From positions 5,642,001-5,706,000 of the forward strand of contig NZ_CP026652.1 in the NCBI RefSeq assembly GCF_002946835.1: a stretch of 64,000 bases of DNA, written 5' to 3'. The notes under the pieces are model-generated. The model was not told the DNA's origin. It made no database searches and saw only the letters and a program-made list of their open reading frames with translations. This DNA is from Streptomyces dengpaensis (GTDB lineage Bacteria; Actinomycetota; Actinomycetes; Streptomycetales; Streptomycetaceae). Shown piece after piece: positions 25,008 through 33,155 of this stretch. A program made the position numbers and the translations under genes. Positions within the stretch are counted from its first letter, which is position 1. The number at the start of each line of letters is the position of its first letter.

Positions 25008-26462
25008 TTGGATCTCCACGGATTCCTTAAAGCTATTGCCAGACGCTGGCCGACCGCCGTGGTCTGTCTGGTTCTCGCGATCGGGGCGGCGCTCGCCGTG
25101 ACGGGCTTGAGTACCCCCGTCTACGAGGCGAGGACCCAGCTCTTCGTCGCCACCCGCACCGGCGACGACACCACCCAGATGAACCAGGGGCAGAGTTTCT
25201 CGCAGGCGCGCGTTCAGTCGTACGCCGCGATCGTGACCACCCGTCAGGTGACCCGGCCCGTGGTGAAGGAGCTGGGACTGCGCACCACTCCGGAGGAACT
25301 GGCGTCGCGGATCACCGCCACCGCCCCACTCAACACCGTGCTCATCGACATCACCGTCCGGGACACCAAGCCCCAGCGTGCGGCGCGCATCGCCAACGCC
25401 GTGGCGCAGCGGTTCAGCGCGGTCGTCGAGCGACTGGAGGCGCCCAAGCGTGCGTCCGGCTCGGAGCAGACAGGAAAGAGCCGCCGTTCGGGCGCCGATG
25501 CCTCGCTCGTCTCCCTGGGCGTCACCCAGGAAGCCGTCGCCCCCGCCGGTCCGATCTCACCCCGCCCGCTGCTGAACCTCGTCGCAGGAGTGCTCGGCGG
25601 CCTGCTGCTCGGTGCCGGCCTCGTCGCCCTGCGCGAGACCCTCGACACCACGCTCAAGACGAGCGAGGCGCTGGGCGAGTTCACCACGCTGCCGGGTCTC
25701 GGCACCATCCCGTACGACAGGAACGTCCCCAAGCAACCGCTCGTCAGCTCCGACGAGCACTCCCAGCGTGCCGAGGCCTTCCGCAAGCTGCGCACCAACC
25801 TGCAGTTCTCGCAGGTCGACGAGCCGCCCCGGATCATCGCGGTGACAAGTTCGGTGCCCGGCGAGGGCAAGACCAACACCGCGGTGAACCTCGCCCTCTC
25901 GCTCGCTGAGACAGGTCTCTCCACCTGCCTCGTGGACGGCGACCTGCGCCGACCGTGCGTGGCCTCGACCTTCGGTCTCGTCCAGGACGCTGGTCTGACC
26001 ACCGTGCTCATCGGACAGGCCCGCATCGAGGACGTGATGCAGCAGGCCGGCGCCCGGCTCTCGGTTCTCGCCAGCGGCGCCGTACCGCCGAACCCCACGG
26101 AGCTGCTCGCCTCGGCGCGCATGGAAGAGGTACTGCGCGAACTGGCGGACACCTACGAGGTCGTGATCGTCGACACCGCGCCGCTGCTGCCGGTCGCCGA
26201 CACCCTCGGGCTCGCGTCCCTCGCCCAGGGCGCGCTGCTCGTCGTCCGCGCCGCGAAGACCAGCCGGGAACAGGTCCGCACCGCCGCGGAATCGCTGGAC
26301 CGCGTGAGTGTCCGCGTTCTCGGCACCGTCTTCAACATGGCTCCGGTGCACCGGGGCAATCGCTACGGCACCTACGGCTCGTACGGCGAGCTGCCCGCTC
26401 CTCGTGTGTCGCACCCCCGGAAGGAGGCCGCCGCGGCGACACCCCTCGCGGACGAGAAATGA
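25008..26462 (+). CDS. Chain-length determinant/BY-kinase fusion (Wzz-Wzc type)
   Basis: 484 residues starting at TTG 25008 (LDLHGFLKAIARRWPTAVV), with GAGGGGTG upstream. A Wzz domain with two membrane helices (TAVVCLVLAIGAALAVTGL near residue 20; LLNLVAGVLGGLLLGAGLVAL near 190) is fused to a bacterial tyrosine-kinase domain. The Walker A is TSSVPGEGKTNTAVNLA, the A' motif CLVDGDLRRP and Walker B VVIVDTAPLLP. A short C-terminal tyrosine cluster, NRYGTYGSYGE, is the likely autophosphorylation site. It should set polymer length and regulate export with the Wzy/Wzx proteins. The stop overlaps the phosphatase start as ATGA. Confidence 0.92.
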   Translation: MDLHGFLKAIARRWPTAVVCLVLAIGAALAVTGLSTPVYEARTQLFVATRTGDDTTQMNQGQSFSQARVQSYAAIVTTRQVTRPVVKELGLRTTPEELASRITATAPLNTVLIDITVRDTKPQRAARIANAVAQRFSAVVERLEAPKRASGSEQTGKSRRSGADASLVSLGVTQEAVAPAGPISPRPLLNLVAGVLGGLLLGAGLVALRETLDTTLKTSEALGEFTTLPGLGTIPYDRNVPKQPLVSSDEHSQRAEAFRKLRTNLQFSQVDEPPRIIAVTSSVPGEGKTNTAVNLALSLAETGLSTCLVDGDLRRPCVASTFGLVQDAGLTTVLIGQARIEDVMQQAGARLSVLASGAVPPNPTELLASARMEEVLRELADTYEVVIVDTAPLLPVADTLGLASLAQGALLVVRAAKTSREQVRTAAESLDRVSVRVLGTVFNMAPVHRGNRYGTYGSYGELPAPRVSHPRKEAAAATPLADEK

Positions 26463-27073
26463 CCCAGGTCCTGTTCGTCTGCACGGGCAACGTGCACCGC
26501 TCGGTGCTCGCCGAGCGGCTGCTGGCCGCGAGGCTTCCGCCCGGTTCGGCCGTACGGCCGAAGAGCGCCGGAACGCAGGCGCGGCCCTGGTCCGGCATGG
26601 AGGCCTCCACCAGGGCGGTGCTGGAGGAACTGGGCGGTGACGGCTCCGGTTTCGCGGCCCGCCCGCTCACCGCGCAGCTCGTCGCGGAAGCAGCGCTGGT
26701 CCTCGGGCTCGCGCACGAACACCGGGAGGCCGCCGTACGGCTCGCGCCGACGGCGCTGCGGCGCTGCTTCACCCTGAAGGAGTTCGTACGTCTCGCTGTG
26801 GGGGGAGCCGACACGGTGCGGGGCGGGAAAGGTACGGCGACCATGCATGGCGACGTACCGGACGGGCAAGTTCCGCCGGTCGTGGACGGTTTCGACGACG
26901 TGGTCGCGGCCACGGCCGGCCGTCGGGGTGTCGCCGCCCCGGTCCCGCCGGCCGAGGACGACATCTCGGACCCGTGGGGGAGGCCCCACTCCGTGCTGTA
27001 CGAGTGCGCCCGCGAGATCGACGGGGCGGTAAGCGCGCTCGCCCGGTTGCTGGGCGGCGGAGCGAGCCTCTGA
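26459..27073 (+). CDS. Low-molecular-weight protein tyrosine phosphatase
   Basis: 204 residues starting at ATG 26459, overlapping the kinase gene. The P-loop is CTGNVHRS near residues 9-16, which keeps the catalytic Cys and Arg of C(x5)R but has His where many family members have Cys. The general-acid loop is DISDPWGRP near residue 175. In capsule systems such phosphatases dephosphorylate the cognate BY-kinase so that it can cycle. A 30-residue insertion (GGADTVRGGKGTATMHGDVPDGQVPP) before the acid loop is longer than in typical 150-residue members. Confidence 0.9.
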   Translation: MTQVLFVCTGNVHRSVLAERLLAARLPPGSAVRPKSAGTQARPWSGMEASTRAVLEELGGDGSGFAARPLTAQLVAEAALVLGLAHEHREAAVRLAPTALRRCFTLKEFVRLAVGGADTVRGGKGTATMHGDVPDGQVPPVVDGFDDVVAATAGRRGVAAPVPPAEDDISDPWGRPHSVLYECAREIDGAVSALARLLGGGASL

Positions 27074-27444
27074 GCCGAAGGTCCGCGAGGGACCTCGCGT
27101 GGCTGGCCGGGCCCCGCACCGAGCCAGGGCCGGCGGAGCGGAAATCCCCGCGGGCCCACGGGACCATGTCGTCCCTGATCGGCGACGTACATGTGGAGAC
27201 GGTCGCCCTGCCTGACGGACGAGCATCAGATGGGACATCGCACTGCCCGACGGGAGCGAGTCCGCGGTCCGTGCGGCTGTGCATGAACTGAGGGGGCGTG
27301 CCGGCGCACGGGCCGTAGAGCTGGACCGGCTCCGGGCGATCACGGGGGATCCGGGCGTGCCCGGTCCGTGAAGGGCTGGAAGTCGCCGTCGGGGGCGTTG
27401 CCCCCGACGGTGGTAGACGGGCTGTATTCCTGTGGCCGACCAGC
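27074..27444. other. Interval with no supported gene
   Basis: Short coding-like scraps occur, for example IRWDIALPDGSESAVRAAVHELRGRAGARAVELDRLRAITG ending at about 27371, but with no start codon or ribosome-binding site. The hairpin at 27386-27410 lies near the end of the interval. Confidence 0.4.
27386..27410. terminator. Bidirectional hairpin terminator
   Basis: A perfect 11-bp inverted repeat, CCGTCGGGGGC and GCCCCCGACGG with a GTT loop. It lies between the convergent phosphatase gene (plus) and DUF1876 gene (minus), where a shared terminator is expected. There is no T-run, as usual for Streptomyces. Confidence 0.7.
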
Positions 27445-27738
27445 TCAGGTGGTCAGCGGGCGCGATGTCCTGCCCGACGCCTCGTCGATCTCGTCGTGCG
27501 CCTTGGTCAGCAGTTTCATCGCCAACTCATTCAGTGCCCTCGCTCCCGCGACCTCCTCGCCGACTCTCGGCTGATTGGAGTCGGAGGGGTGGCGGCTTGC
27601 GTACCCGTGGGCACGCACTTCGTTTCCGTCCTGGAGACGTACGAGGGCTGCGGCGCGCGTGCGGTGCTCGTCCTCCTCGAATTCCAGCTCCACGTGCCAT
27701 CCGACGGCGGTCCGTAGCGGAGTCTGCGCCTGTGTCAT
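27445..27738 (-). CDS. DUF1876 domain protein
   Basis: 97 residues from ATG 27738, preceded by GGAGGTGATCGTG. The sequence TAVGWHVELEFEEDEHRTRAAALVRLQDGNEVRAHGYASRHPSD, then QPRVGEEVAGARALNELAMKLLTKAHDEI, is the small actinobacterial DUF1876 (dsRBD-like) fold. It is cytosolic, often present in several copies in Streptomyces, with no agreed function that I know of. The gene appears intact and monocistronic. Confidence 0.88.
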   Translation of the reverse strand: MTQAQTPLRTAVGWHVELEFEEDEHRTRAAALVRLQDGNEVRAHGYASRHPSDSNQPRVGEEVAGARALNELAMKLLTKAHDEIDEASGRTSRPLTT

Positions 27739-27890
27739 CACGATCACCTCCGGAGCCTCTGCCCTTAGTACGAGTGTGCTCCTTCGGGCGTGTACGCACG
27801 AGGCGACGGCCCGCCCGGCAGTTCCAGGTCGGCAAGGAGTGACGGGACGGCTACGAGTGCCGCCGGGGCCCGGCCGACAGGGTCGGCCCG

Positions 27891-27965
27891 GTGAAGCCAA
27901 CCAGCGTGCGCCGCCGCGGTGTTGTGGCCGCCGCCACGATGACCCTTGCCGCGTGCGGGGGCCGG
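27891..27965 (+). pseudogene. Lipoprotein signal-peptide fragment
   Basis: GTG 27891 begins VKPTSVRRRGVVAAATMTLAACGG, a complete lipoprotein signal peptide with lipobox LAAC. Directly after it the sequence changes into what looks like an IS3-type left end (27975), so only the export signal of the former lipoprotein gene survives. Confidence 0.5.
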
Positions 27966-27974
27966 CCGCACCAG

Positions 27975-28100
27975 TGGAGTGACCCCCGAAATTCCGACAT
28001 CTGGACGCTGGATGTTTTGTCATCCAGGGGAAGTGATCCAAGGTGGCAAAGCGGAAGAACTACCCCGAAGAAGCGATCAGCCGTTCCTGGTTGGCCCGAC
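27975..28100 (+). mobile_element. IS3-type insertion sequence left-end fragment
   Basis: The stretch begins TGGAGTGACCCCCGAA, like IS3-family terminal repeats. It contains GGGGAAGTGATCC and then a start GTG at 28043 with VAKRKNYPEEAIS, resembling the first residues of IS3 OrfA. Similarity ends within about 15 codons, where the alcohol dehydrogenase pseudogene tail begins on the other strand. The assignment is from pattern memory and is tentative. Confidence 0.45.
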
Positions 28101-28111
28101 CACCGGAACCG

Positions 28112-29168
28112 TCACGGCGTGGGCCGGTCACCGTCGAAAGCGACGACCGCGCGCCCCTCGATCCGACCGTCTCGCAGGGCGCTGTAGGCCTCCTCCAGGT
28201 CTTGGAAGGCGTACGTGGTGACGTCGGAGGTGAGCAGGCCACGTTGAGCGAGCCCGACCAGGTCCTGCAGTTCCTGCATGGAATAGCTGGCCGTGGCGAC
28301 GATGTGCACGCCCAGGGGCGGGTTCTGGAAACGGAACGGCAGGGTGCCGCCACCCGTGCCGACGAAGTTGATGCAGCCGGTGGGACGGACGACGTCGGTG
28401 GCGAGCTGCAACGTGGCGTCGACACCGACGAAGTCGATGATTGCGTCGGCACCGCGGCCACCGGTGAGCTCCCTGATCGTCGCTGCCGCCGAGGGGTCGC
28501 TGGTGACGGTGTGGTGGGCGCCTCGGCTGCGGGCGTGGGCAAGCTTGTCGGCCAGGTCGACCGCGATGATGGTGGCCGAGGTCTTCAGGCGCAGGAACTG
28601 CAGGGCGAACGAGCCGAGGCCGCCGATGCCGACCACGACCACGAAACCGTTCGGGCGGATGTACGGCAGGACGGCGTTGACGGCGCCGTACGAGGTTCCG
28701 CCGGCGTCGCCGAGCGGTGCGGCCTGGATCGGATCGAGGTCACCGATGGATACGAGGTCGCGGCGCCGCGCAAAGGAGGTAGGCGGCGAGGCCGCCGTCG
28801 TCACTCAGGCCGTAGTAACCGGGGCGATTGTCGCAGTAGTTGTCCTGGCCGGCCAGGCAGTATTCACACGTGCCGCAGGTCATACCCGAGTTCACTACGA
28901 CCGCCTCGCCCACGACCACGTCCGTGACCCCTGGGCCGAGCGCGGCCACGTAACCGACGTTCTCATGCCCGAGCGTGTAGGGACGGTCCTTGTGCGGCAC
29001 GAACTGCACGCCCTTGTCCATGATTTCCAGATCGGTATGGCACAGGCCGGCCGCCGCCATCTGGATCAGGACCTCGCCGGAGCTGGGCTTCGGCACGGGT
29101 ACCCGTGACCATTGCGCGGAGCTGTGGATCGACGGGATGCGGTAGGCCAGCATCGTATCGGCAGACAT
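28112..29168 (-). pseudogene. Zinc-dependent alcohol dehydrogenase, single frameshift
   Basis: From ATG 29168, preceded by AGGAGG, the frame reads MSADTMLAYRIPS, then the catalytic zinc part LCHTDLEIMDKG and LGHENVGYVAALGPGVTDVVVGEAV. The structural-zinc cysteines follow in GMTCGTCEYCLAGQDNYCDNRPGYYGLSDDGGLAAYLL. Here the frame is lost at about 28780; a one-base shift restores RRDLVSIGDLDPIQAAPLGDAGGTSYGAV, the NAD site VVVGIGGLGSFALQFLR and the normal C-terminus. All functional motifs are present, so the shift is recent or a sequencing error. It is divergent from a TetR gene that probably controls it. Confidence 0.85.
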
Positions 29169-29265
29169 GTCGGCGGCTCCTCCTCGAATTCCTGTCTCTG
29201 CGACCTTGCTCTGCAGTGCCATCGAGCGACCTTCTTCGTGTGGCCCGGATCTCCCGGGGTAAGCT

Positions 29266-29306
29266 TCTGACAGTTGTCAGACTACGCCGGTTCTGACAGG
29301 CGTCAA
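29266..29306. promoter_or_regulatory. Palindromic operator pair between ADH and TetR genes
   Basis: TCTGACA-GT-TGTCAGA (29266-29281) is a perfect 7-bp inverted repeat. A second, partly degenerate copy, TCTGACA-GG-CGTCA, begins at 29292, 26 bases downstream. Both lie between the divergent dehydrogenase and TetR genes, where autoregulating TetR proteins normally bind. Confidence 0.75.
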
Positions 29307-29369
29307 GCAGGCGTGATCCACCACACCGCAGGGTCCCTGGATCCGGACGAACCGACTGGAAGGCGTCAA

Positions 29370-30005
29370 ATGGAGCCGCGACGAAAGAACGCTGCCGTGC
29401 AGCTCGACGAGAGCGAGATCCTCCGCCGGGGACTCGACACGTTCGCCGAGCTCGGCTACGACGCGACCACCGTGCGGGAGCTGGCCCGCCGGCTCGGCGT
29501 CAGTCACAACTTCATCAATGACCGTTACGGGTCGAAGGCGAGCTTCTGGCGCGCGGTGGTGGACTTCGCGCTCACCGACGTCCAAGCCGAGCGCGACGCG
29601 CTGCTGGCGCGGTACCGCGACGACGACGAACGGCTGAGAAACGCGGTGGGCCAGCTCTACCGCACGACGGCACACGCGTCGCAGCTCAACCGGCTGATCG
29701 CCGATGAGTCCACTCGCGACTCCGACCGCCTGGACTACCTGCACCAGCGGTTCGTGCAGCCGTTCTGGGACTCCATCACACCGACGATCACGGCTCTCGT
29801 CGAGGCGGGGCGCATCCCGCGCGTAGCCCCGCACATCCTCTATTTCGCGATCGTCGGCCCGGCACTGGCGCTGACACAGGACCCGATCGCCGACCGCCTC
29901 GATCCCGCCGCCCCACCGACCGCGTCGCGCGACCGGAACGCCATGGCCGACGCGTTGTCGGCCATGGTCCTGCACGGACTGCTGCCGCCGGCACAGCGAA
30001 CATGA
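29370..30005 (+). CDS. TetR/AcrR-family transcriptional regulator
   Basis: 211 residues from ATG 29370, with GGAAGG upstream. The N-terminal helix-turn-helix is ILRRGLDTFAELGYDATTVRELARRLGVSHNFINDRYGSKASFWRAVVDFAL (residues about 15-70), a typical TetR DNA-binding domain. The C-terminal domain (YLHQRFVQPFWDSITPTITALVEAGRIPRVAP, ILYFAIVGPALALTQDPIADRL) resembles TetR_C families that bind small hydrophobic ligands. It likely represses the divergent dehydrogenase and itself through the palindromes at 29266-29306. Confidence 0.9.
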   Translation: MEPRRKNAAVQLDESEILRRGLDTFAELGYDATTVRELARRLGVSHNFINDRYGSKASFWRAVVDFALTDVQAERDALLARYRDDDERLRNAVGQLYRTTAHASQLNRLIADESTRDSDRLDYLHQRFVQPFWDSITPTITALVEAGRIPRVAPHILYFAIVGPALALTQDPIADRLDPAAPPTASRDRNAMADALSAMVLHGLLPPAQRT

Positions 30006-30294
30006 TCCGAGCCCTTCACTCGTCCAAAGGACAACCCGGGCCTGCATCGCTCCTACAAGGCGGCTGGCTTCGCCCTCGTGCGCATAGTTGACCTACCTCA
30101 CCGGCGGTCTGGCGCCCCGTTTCAACGGCCGCTGACGCCACCCCGGGACAAGGTCTGAGACCGGCAGATCAACTACATCGGTGTCCCCGCGAAGGGAGCA
30201 GGTCAGAAGCACCCGGCGATACGGGTTTCGTTCCAGTGGTAGCCGTCAGGCAAGATGGGTTGTTACTTGCCGATCTTGGGCATGAAACAGCCCC
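30006..30294. other. Gene-free interval containing the left island boundary
   Basis: No coding region is recognisable. The 26-bp repeat at 30238-30263 lies in it and marks the left edge of the integrated island. Confidence 0.5.
30238..30263 (+). repeat. 26-bp direct repeat, left copy (attL-like)
   Basis: Identical over 26 bases to 33609-33634, with further partial match outside it (ACGGGTTTC is also shared 12 to 17 bases upstream). The integrase gene fragment starts 32 bases inside this copy, the usual place for an attachment site. The right copy lies in the upstream region of the EttA-like gene. Confidence 0.8.
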
Positions 30295-30585
30295 TCACCA
30301 GCGGGTTTCCCGTCGATGAGGGGCCGTGTCAGGCGGCTTGGGCCGTCTCTGGGCCGTCATGGGCGTGACCGGCGGCCCGGTACATGGCGCTGATGGCTTT
30401 GGGGTCCGGGTCTCGCTGCTCGGCATCAGGTGCGTGTACACGCGGAGCGTGAATCCCGGGTCACTGTGGCCGAGGTACAGACTCAGAGCCTTGATGTTCT
30501 CCCCGGCGTCCAGGAGGACCGAGGCGTAGAAGTGCCGCAGGGCGTGCATGCCGTGCTCCCGAGCCGCTGCGTAGCGCTCGCCCTT
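30295..30585 (-). pseudogene. Tyrosine integrase C-terminal fragment
   Basis: The minus strand encodes the catalytic end of a phage/ICE-type tyrosine recombinase: HALRHFYASVLLDAGENIKALSLYLGHSDPGFTLRVYTHLMPSSE. The HxLRH box, the LGH box and the nucleophile in VYTHLM are present; the N-terminal DNA-binding domains and the first catalytic Arg region are missing. It is fused in frame to the body of an IS transposase (30586-31197), so the integrase gene was interrupted by that IS and part of both was lost. Confidence 0.88.
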
Positions 30586-31480
30586 CTCGGGAGTCGGGAT
30601 GATCCCTGCGGAAGCGAGCGAAACCAGTCGGTCGGGGATGGTGCGGATCCCGGCCAGCCGCAAAGCGGTCTGCTCCAGCAGTCGGCGGGTGCCTGCCACG
30701 CTCTCGGCCAGCTCACCCAACAGATGCGCGAGCCGTCCTGACGGACGTTTGCCCCGTGTCCGGCGGGCGTTTGTCTCCACTGCGGTCACCTCCCGCAGTG
30801 TTGCCCGGGCCACCATGGCGATCTCGCCGGTAAGCCGGTCGATCTCGCCCATAGCCTGGCCGGTGCGCCGCCGCAGCGTGCGTGAGATCTCCTTCAAGCG
30901 GCGGCCCGCTGACCGGCTGCGGTCCCGGAAACGGGTGCGCCTGGCGGCGCCCGCGGCCTTGATCCGCCGCACCAGTCGGCCCAGCTTGCGCACCCCGTGC
31001 TCCAGCAGATCGGCGTCCGTGGGGTGGTCGATGTCGGCCTCGACCACGGTGGTGTCGATGCGCAGCTTGCGGCACCGCAGCAGCTTGTCCTCGACCAGCT
31101 TCCCCAGCAGCGCGGCATTGAGCTGTTCCACGGTCTGTGGGCCGCTGCGGCGTACCAGTTTGATCAGCGTGGTGGAGTGCGGCACCGGAGAGGTCAACGG
31201 GATCCGGGCAAAACCGCCGCCAGCTCAGCGAATCCGCCACCTCACGGCATAACGTCTCGTAGCCGAGCTGGTAGCGGTGCTTGAGGTACAGCAGCCTCAG
31301 CAGTGTCTCGACCGGGACCGAGGGACGCCCCAGCCGCTCGGCGAACACCGCCCGCCACGGGGCGATGAACCGTTCGTCGTCCAAGAACGCATCGATCCTG
31401 GCCAGCTCCCGAGGCAGCTGTCGCGCCTGTTCCGGCAGCACCTCCCACCAAATGTCCGGCACTCCCGCGACACGCAACAT
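30586..31480 (-). pseudogene. IS transposase, frameshifted and 3' truncated
   Basis: From ATG 31480 the frame reads MLRVAGVPDIWWEVLPEQARQLPRELARIDAFLDDERFIAPWRAVFAERLGRPSVPVETLLRLLYLKHRYQLGYETLCREVADSLSWRRFC. An extra C in the run near 31207 then shifts the frame. The rest (TTLIKLVRRSGPQTVEQLNAALLGKLVEDKLLRCRKLRIDTTVVEADIDHPTDADLLEHGV) continues in the frame that ends at 30295. The DTTVVEADI segment carries a DDE-type Asp. The pattern matches ISNCY/IS1182-like transposases; which of these I cannot decide. The last third, including the final catalytic Glu, is replaced by integrase sequence. Confidence 0.8.
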
Positions 31481-31555
31481 CGCCACCACCCCCGGCCGCC
31501 GATGACCCACGTCAACTGTCCCGGCCAACCGATGGCTCCCACCAGCTCTCCCCAA

Positions 31556-31845
31556 AGCGTCACACCGCCGGCAGCCCCGACTTCTTCAGGGGCAAGTAGC
31601 TAGTTAGCCACCTTCAAGCGTTTACGTGACCGCCTTACGCAACGCAAAAAACTACAACACAAAGTCACTGAACGCAGGGCCGAAAGGCCCATTGCGGCAA
31701 GCGAGCTAGCGAGAGAAGCATGGGCTTTGTGGGCGTGCGGCCGTACCCACATCGGGACGGCCCTGATCGTCGCCAATTCAACAGGTTACCCCTAAGAGGT
31801 AAACCATCGCATCCAGCGCCAGATTCACGCACTCATGGAGTTGTC
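31556..31845. promoter_or_regulatory. AT-rich upstream region of the repeat-protein gene
   Basis: No gene. The composition is clearly lower in GC than in the core regions, for example ACGCAACGCAAAAAACTACAACAC at 31637-31660. An imperfect inverted repeat, GGTTACC-CCTAAGA-GGTAAACC, at about 31785-31806 lies 40 bases before the repeat-protein start and may be a regulatory site. Confidence 0.4.
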
Positions 31846-32346
31846 ATGAATACCACGGTCCGGAGGCGAATCCCCCGGCTGATCTGTGTTTCGTGCATCA
31901 GCACTGCACTCCTCGTATCCGCAGGGGCTACCACAGCAATAGCGGCTTCCCAGTCACCCGCGAACACATCAATCCAGACAGCAGTCCGCGACGACAGCGG
32001 CGGTGGCTCCGACCATGGCGGTGGCTCCGACCATGGCGGTGGCTCCGACCACGATGGTGGCATCGACTATGGCGGTGGCTCTGACTATGGCGGTGGCTCT
32101 GACCATGGCGGTGGCTCCGACCACGATGGTGGCATCGACTATGGCGGTGGCTCTGACCATGGCGGTGGCTCCGACCATGGCGGTGGCTCCGACCATGGCG
32201 GTGGCTCCGACCACGATGGTGGCATCGACTATGGCGGTGGCTCCGACCATGGCGGTGGCTCTGACCATGGCGGTGGCTCCGACCACGATGGTGGCATCGA
32301 CCATGGCGGTGGCTCCGACCACGGCGGTGGCTCCGACAGCGTCTAA
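31846..32346 (+). CDS. Secreted Gly/Asp/His hexapeptide-repeat protein
   Basis: 166 residues from ATG 31846, with GGAG upstream. A signal peptide (MNTTVRRRIPRLICVSCISTALLVSAGATTAIAA) with an AxA-type cleavage site and a 17-residue linker precede 19 tandem hexapeptides filling the rest of the protein. The units are GGGSDH, with GGGSDY and DGGIDY/DGGIDH variants at semi-regular positions, ending GGGSDSV. The Asp and His density suggests metal binding or a calcium-responsive, flexible secreted polymer, but this is inference. No sorting signal is present. I do not know a named family. It is convergent with the membrane-protein gene on the other strand, sharing 4 bases. Confidence 0.75.
   Translation: MNTTVRRRIPRLICVSCISTALLVSAGATTAIAASQSPANTSIQTAVRDDSGGGSDHGGGSDHGGGSDHDGGIDYGGGSDYGGGSDHGGGSDHDGGIDYGGGSDHGGGSDHGGGSDHGGGSDHDGGIDYGGGSDHGGGSDHGGGSDHDGGIDHGGGSDHGGGSDSV
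31999..32340 (+). repeat. 18-bp tandem repeat inside the hexapeptide gene
   Basis: Nineteen 18-bp units encode the hexapeptides. Units are nearly identical at the DNA level (GGCGGTGGCTCCGACCAT and close variants), indicating recent expansion by slippage or unequal recombination. Confidence 0.95.
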
Positions 32347-32948
32347 TCCATCCAAGGGGCCATGCCGCGCGGGAAATTTGCGCTGCCGCACCGCAAGATC
32401 CCGCTGATGTTGCCGATCGACTTCGATCTGTCGATTATCAAAAGTGCCAGGCACCCGGCTGAGATGAGCAGCATTCCAGTCAGGATACTCGACCAGTTTT
32501 TTCGGAGGCTACTGCCGAACCGTATGCGCAGTTCGCGCATATCTCGACCATGTGAGCTTGCGTATTGTGCGACCGCGGCCGTGCCGAATCCCCCTACGAG
32601 AGCAGAAATTGAAGCTACGGTCGTGTGTATGTCTTTCCTGCGATCCGCTGTTAAGCCGCCCCAGATATTGGGTGTCGGCGTCCAGTGCGAAAGGGCTGGA
32701 AGCAGGACACCTACATGGGGCAGGATTCGATGTCGGAGGACAAGGCCAAGGAACAGGGGCTCACAGCCTGCCAGCACTGCAAGAGGTAGCAGTGCGAGCG
32801 CCACGGCTGGCCGGTCGTCTTCGCCCAAACTACTGACGGCAGTGAAGGCAGCGTTGATGGCAACGACGACGGACGTCAGCGCCGCTGGGCGGCCCGGCAC
32901 GGTAGCGACAGGGTGCCGCCGGGCCGTCCGAATAAGGTGTGCCCGCAT
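32343..32948 (-). CDS. Hypothetical membrane protein in the island
   Basis: 201 residues from ATG 32948, with a weak ribosome-binding site. At least three hydrophobic stretches are visible: VALALLPLAVLAGCEPLFLGLVL, TVASISALVGGFGTAAVAQYA and WSSILTGMLLISAGCLALLIID. Between them is a basic segment, DMRELRIRFGSSLRKNW. The second half is convincing; the first half (before WGGLTADRRKD) may be another frame's sequence joined by mutation. The family is unknown to me. It lies tail to tail with the repeat-protein gene and may be its partner or a broken passenger. Confidence 0.5.
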   Translation of the reverse strand: MRAHLIRTARRHPVATVPGRPAALTSVVVAINAAFTAVSSLGEDDRPAVALALLPLAVLAGCEPLFLGLVLRHRILPHVGVLLPALSHWTPTPNIWGGLTADRRKDIHTTVASISALVGGFGTAAVAQYASSHGRDMRELRIRFGSSLRKNWSSILTGMLLISAGCLALLIIDRSKSIGNISGILRCGSANFPRGMAPWMD

Positions 32949-33155
32949 CTTCTAAGCGCCTGGTCTCACAGCGCGTGCCACAGCCGTGCCAGATAGAGCG
33001 GTCAACCACGGTCAACAGCGGCTCGCATCAGCTGAGATGTGCCGGTGACCTGCGAGCTCTTCAGAGCTGGGGTGACCTGCGCACCAGGGTCCTTCCTCAT
33101 CCCCGCCCTTACAAGGTGGCGGTCGACGAGTCGCCGGTGCAGTCATGATCTAGCG
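32949..33155. other. Gene-free interval between island genes
   Basis: No supported reading frame. It separates the divergent membrane-protein and S1-like genes and should contain their promoters. Confidence 0.35.

Noticed and set aside
31999..32340. CRISPR-like direct repeats
   Set aside because: The 18-bp units are contiguous, in frame and encode hexapeptides after a signal peptide.
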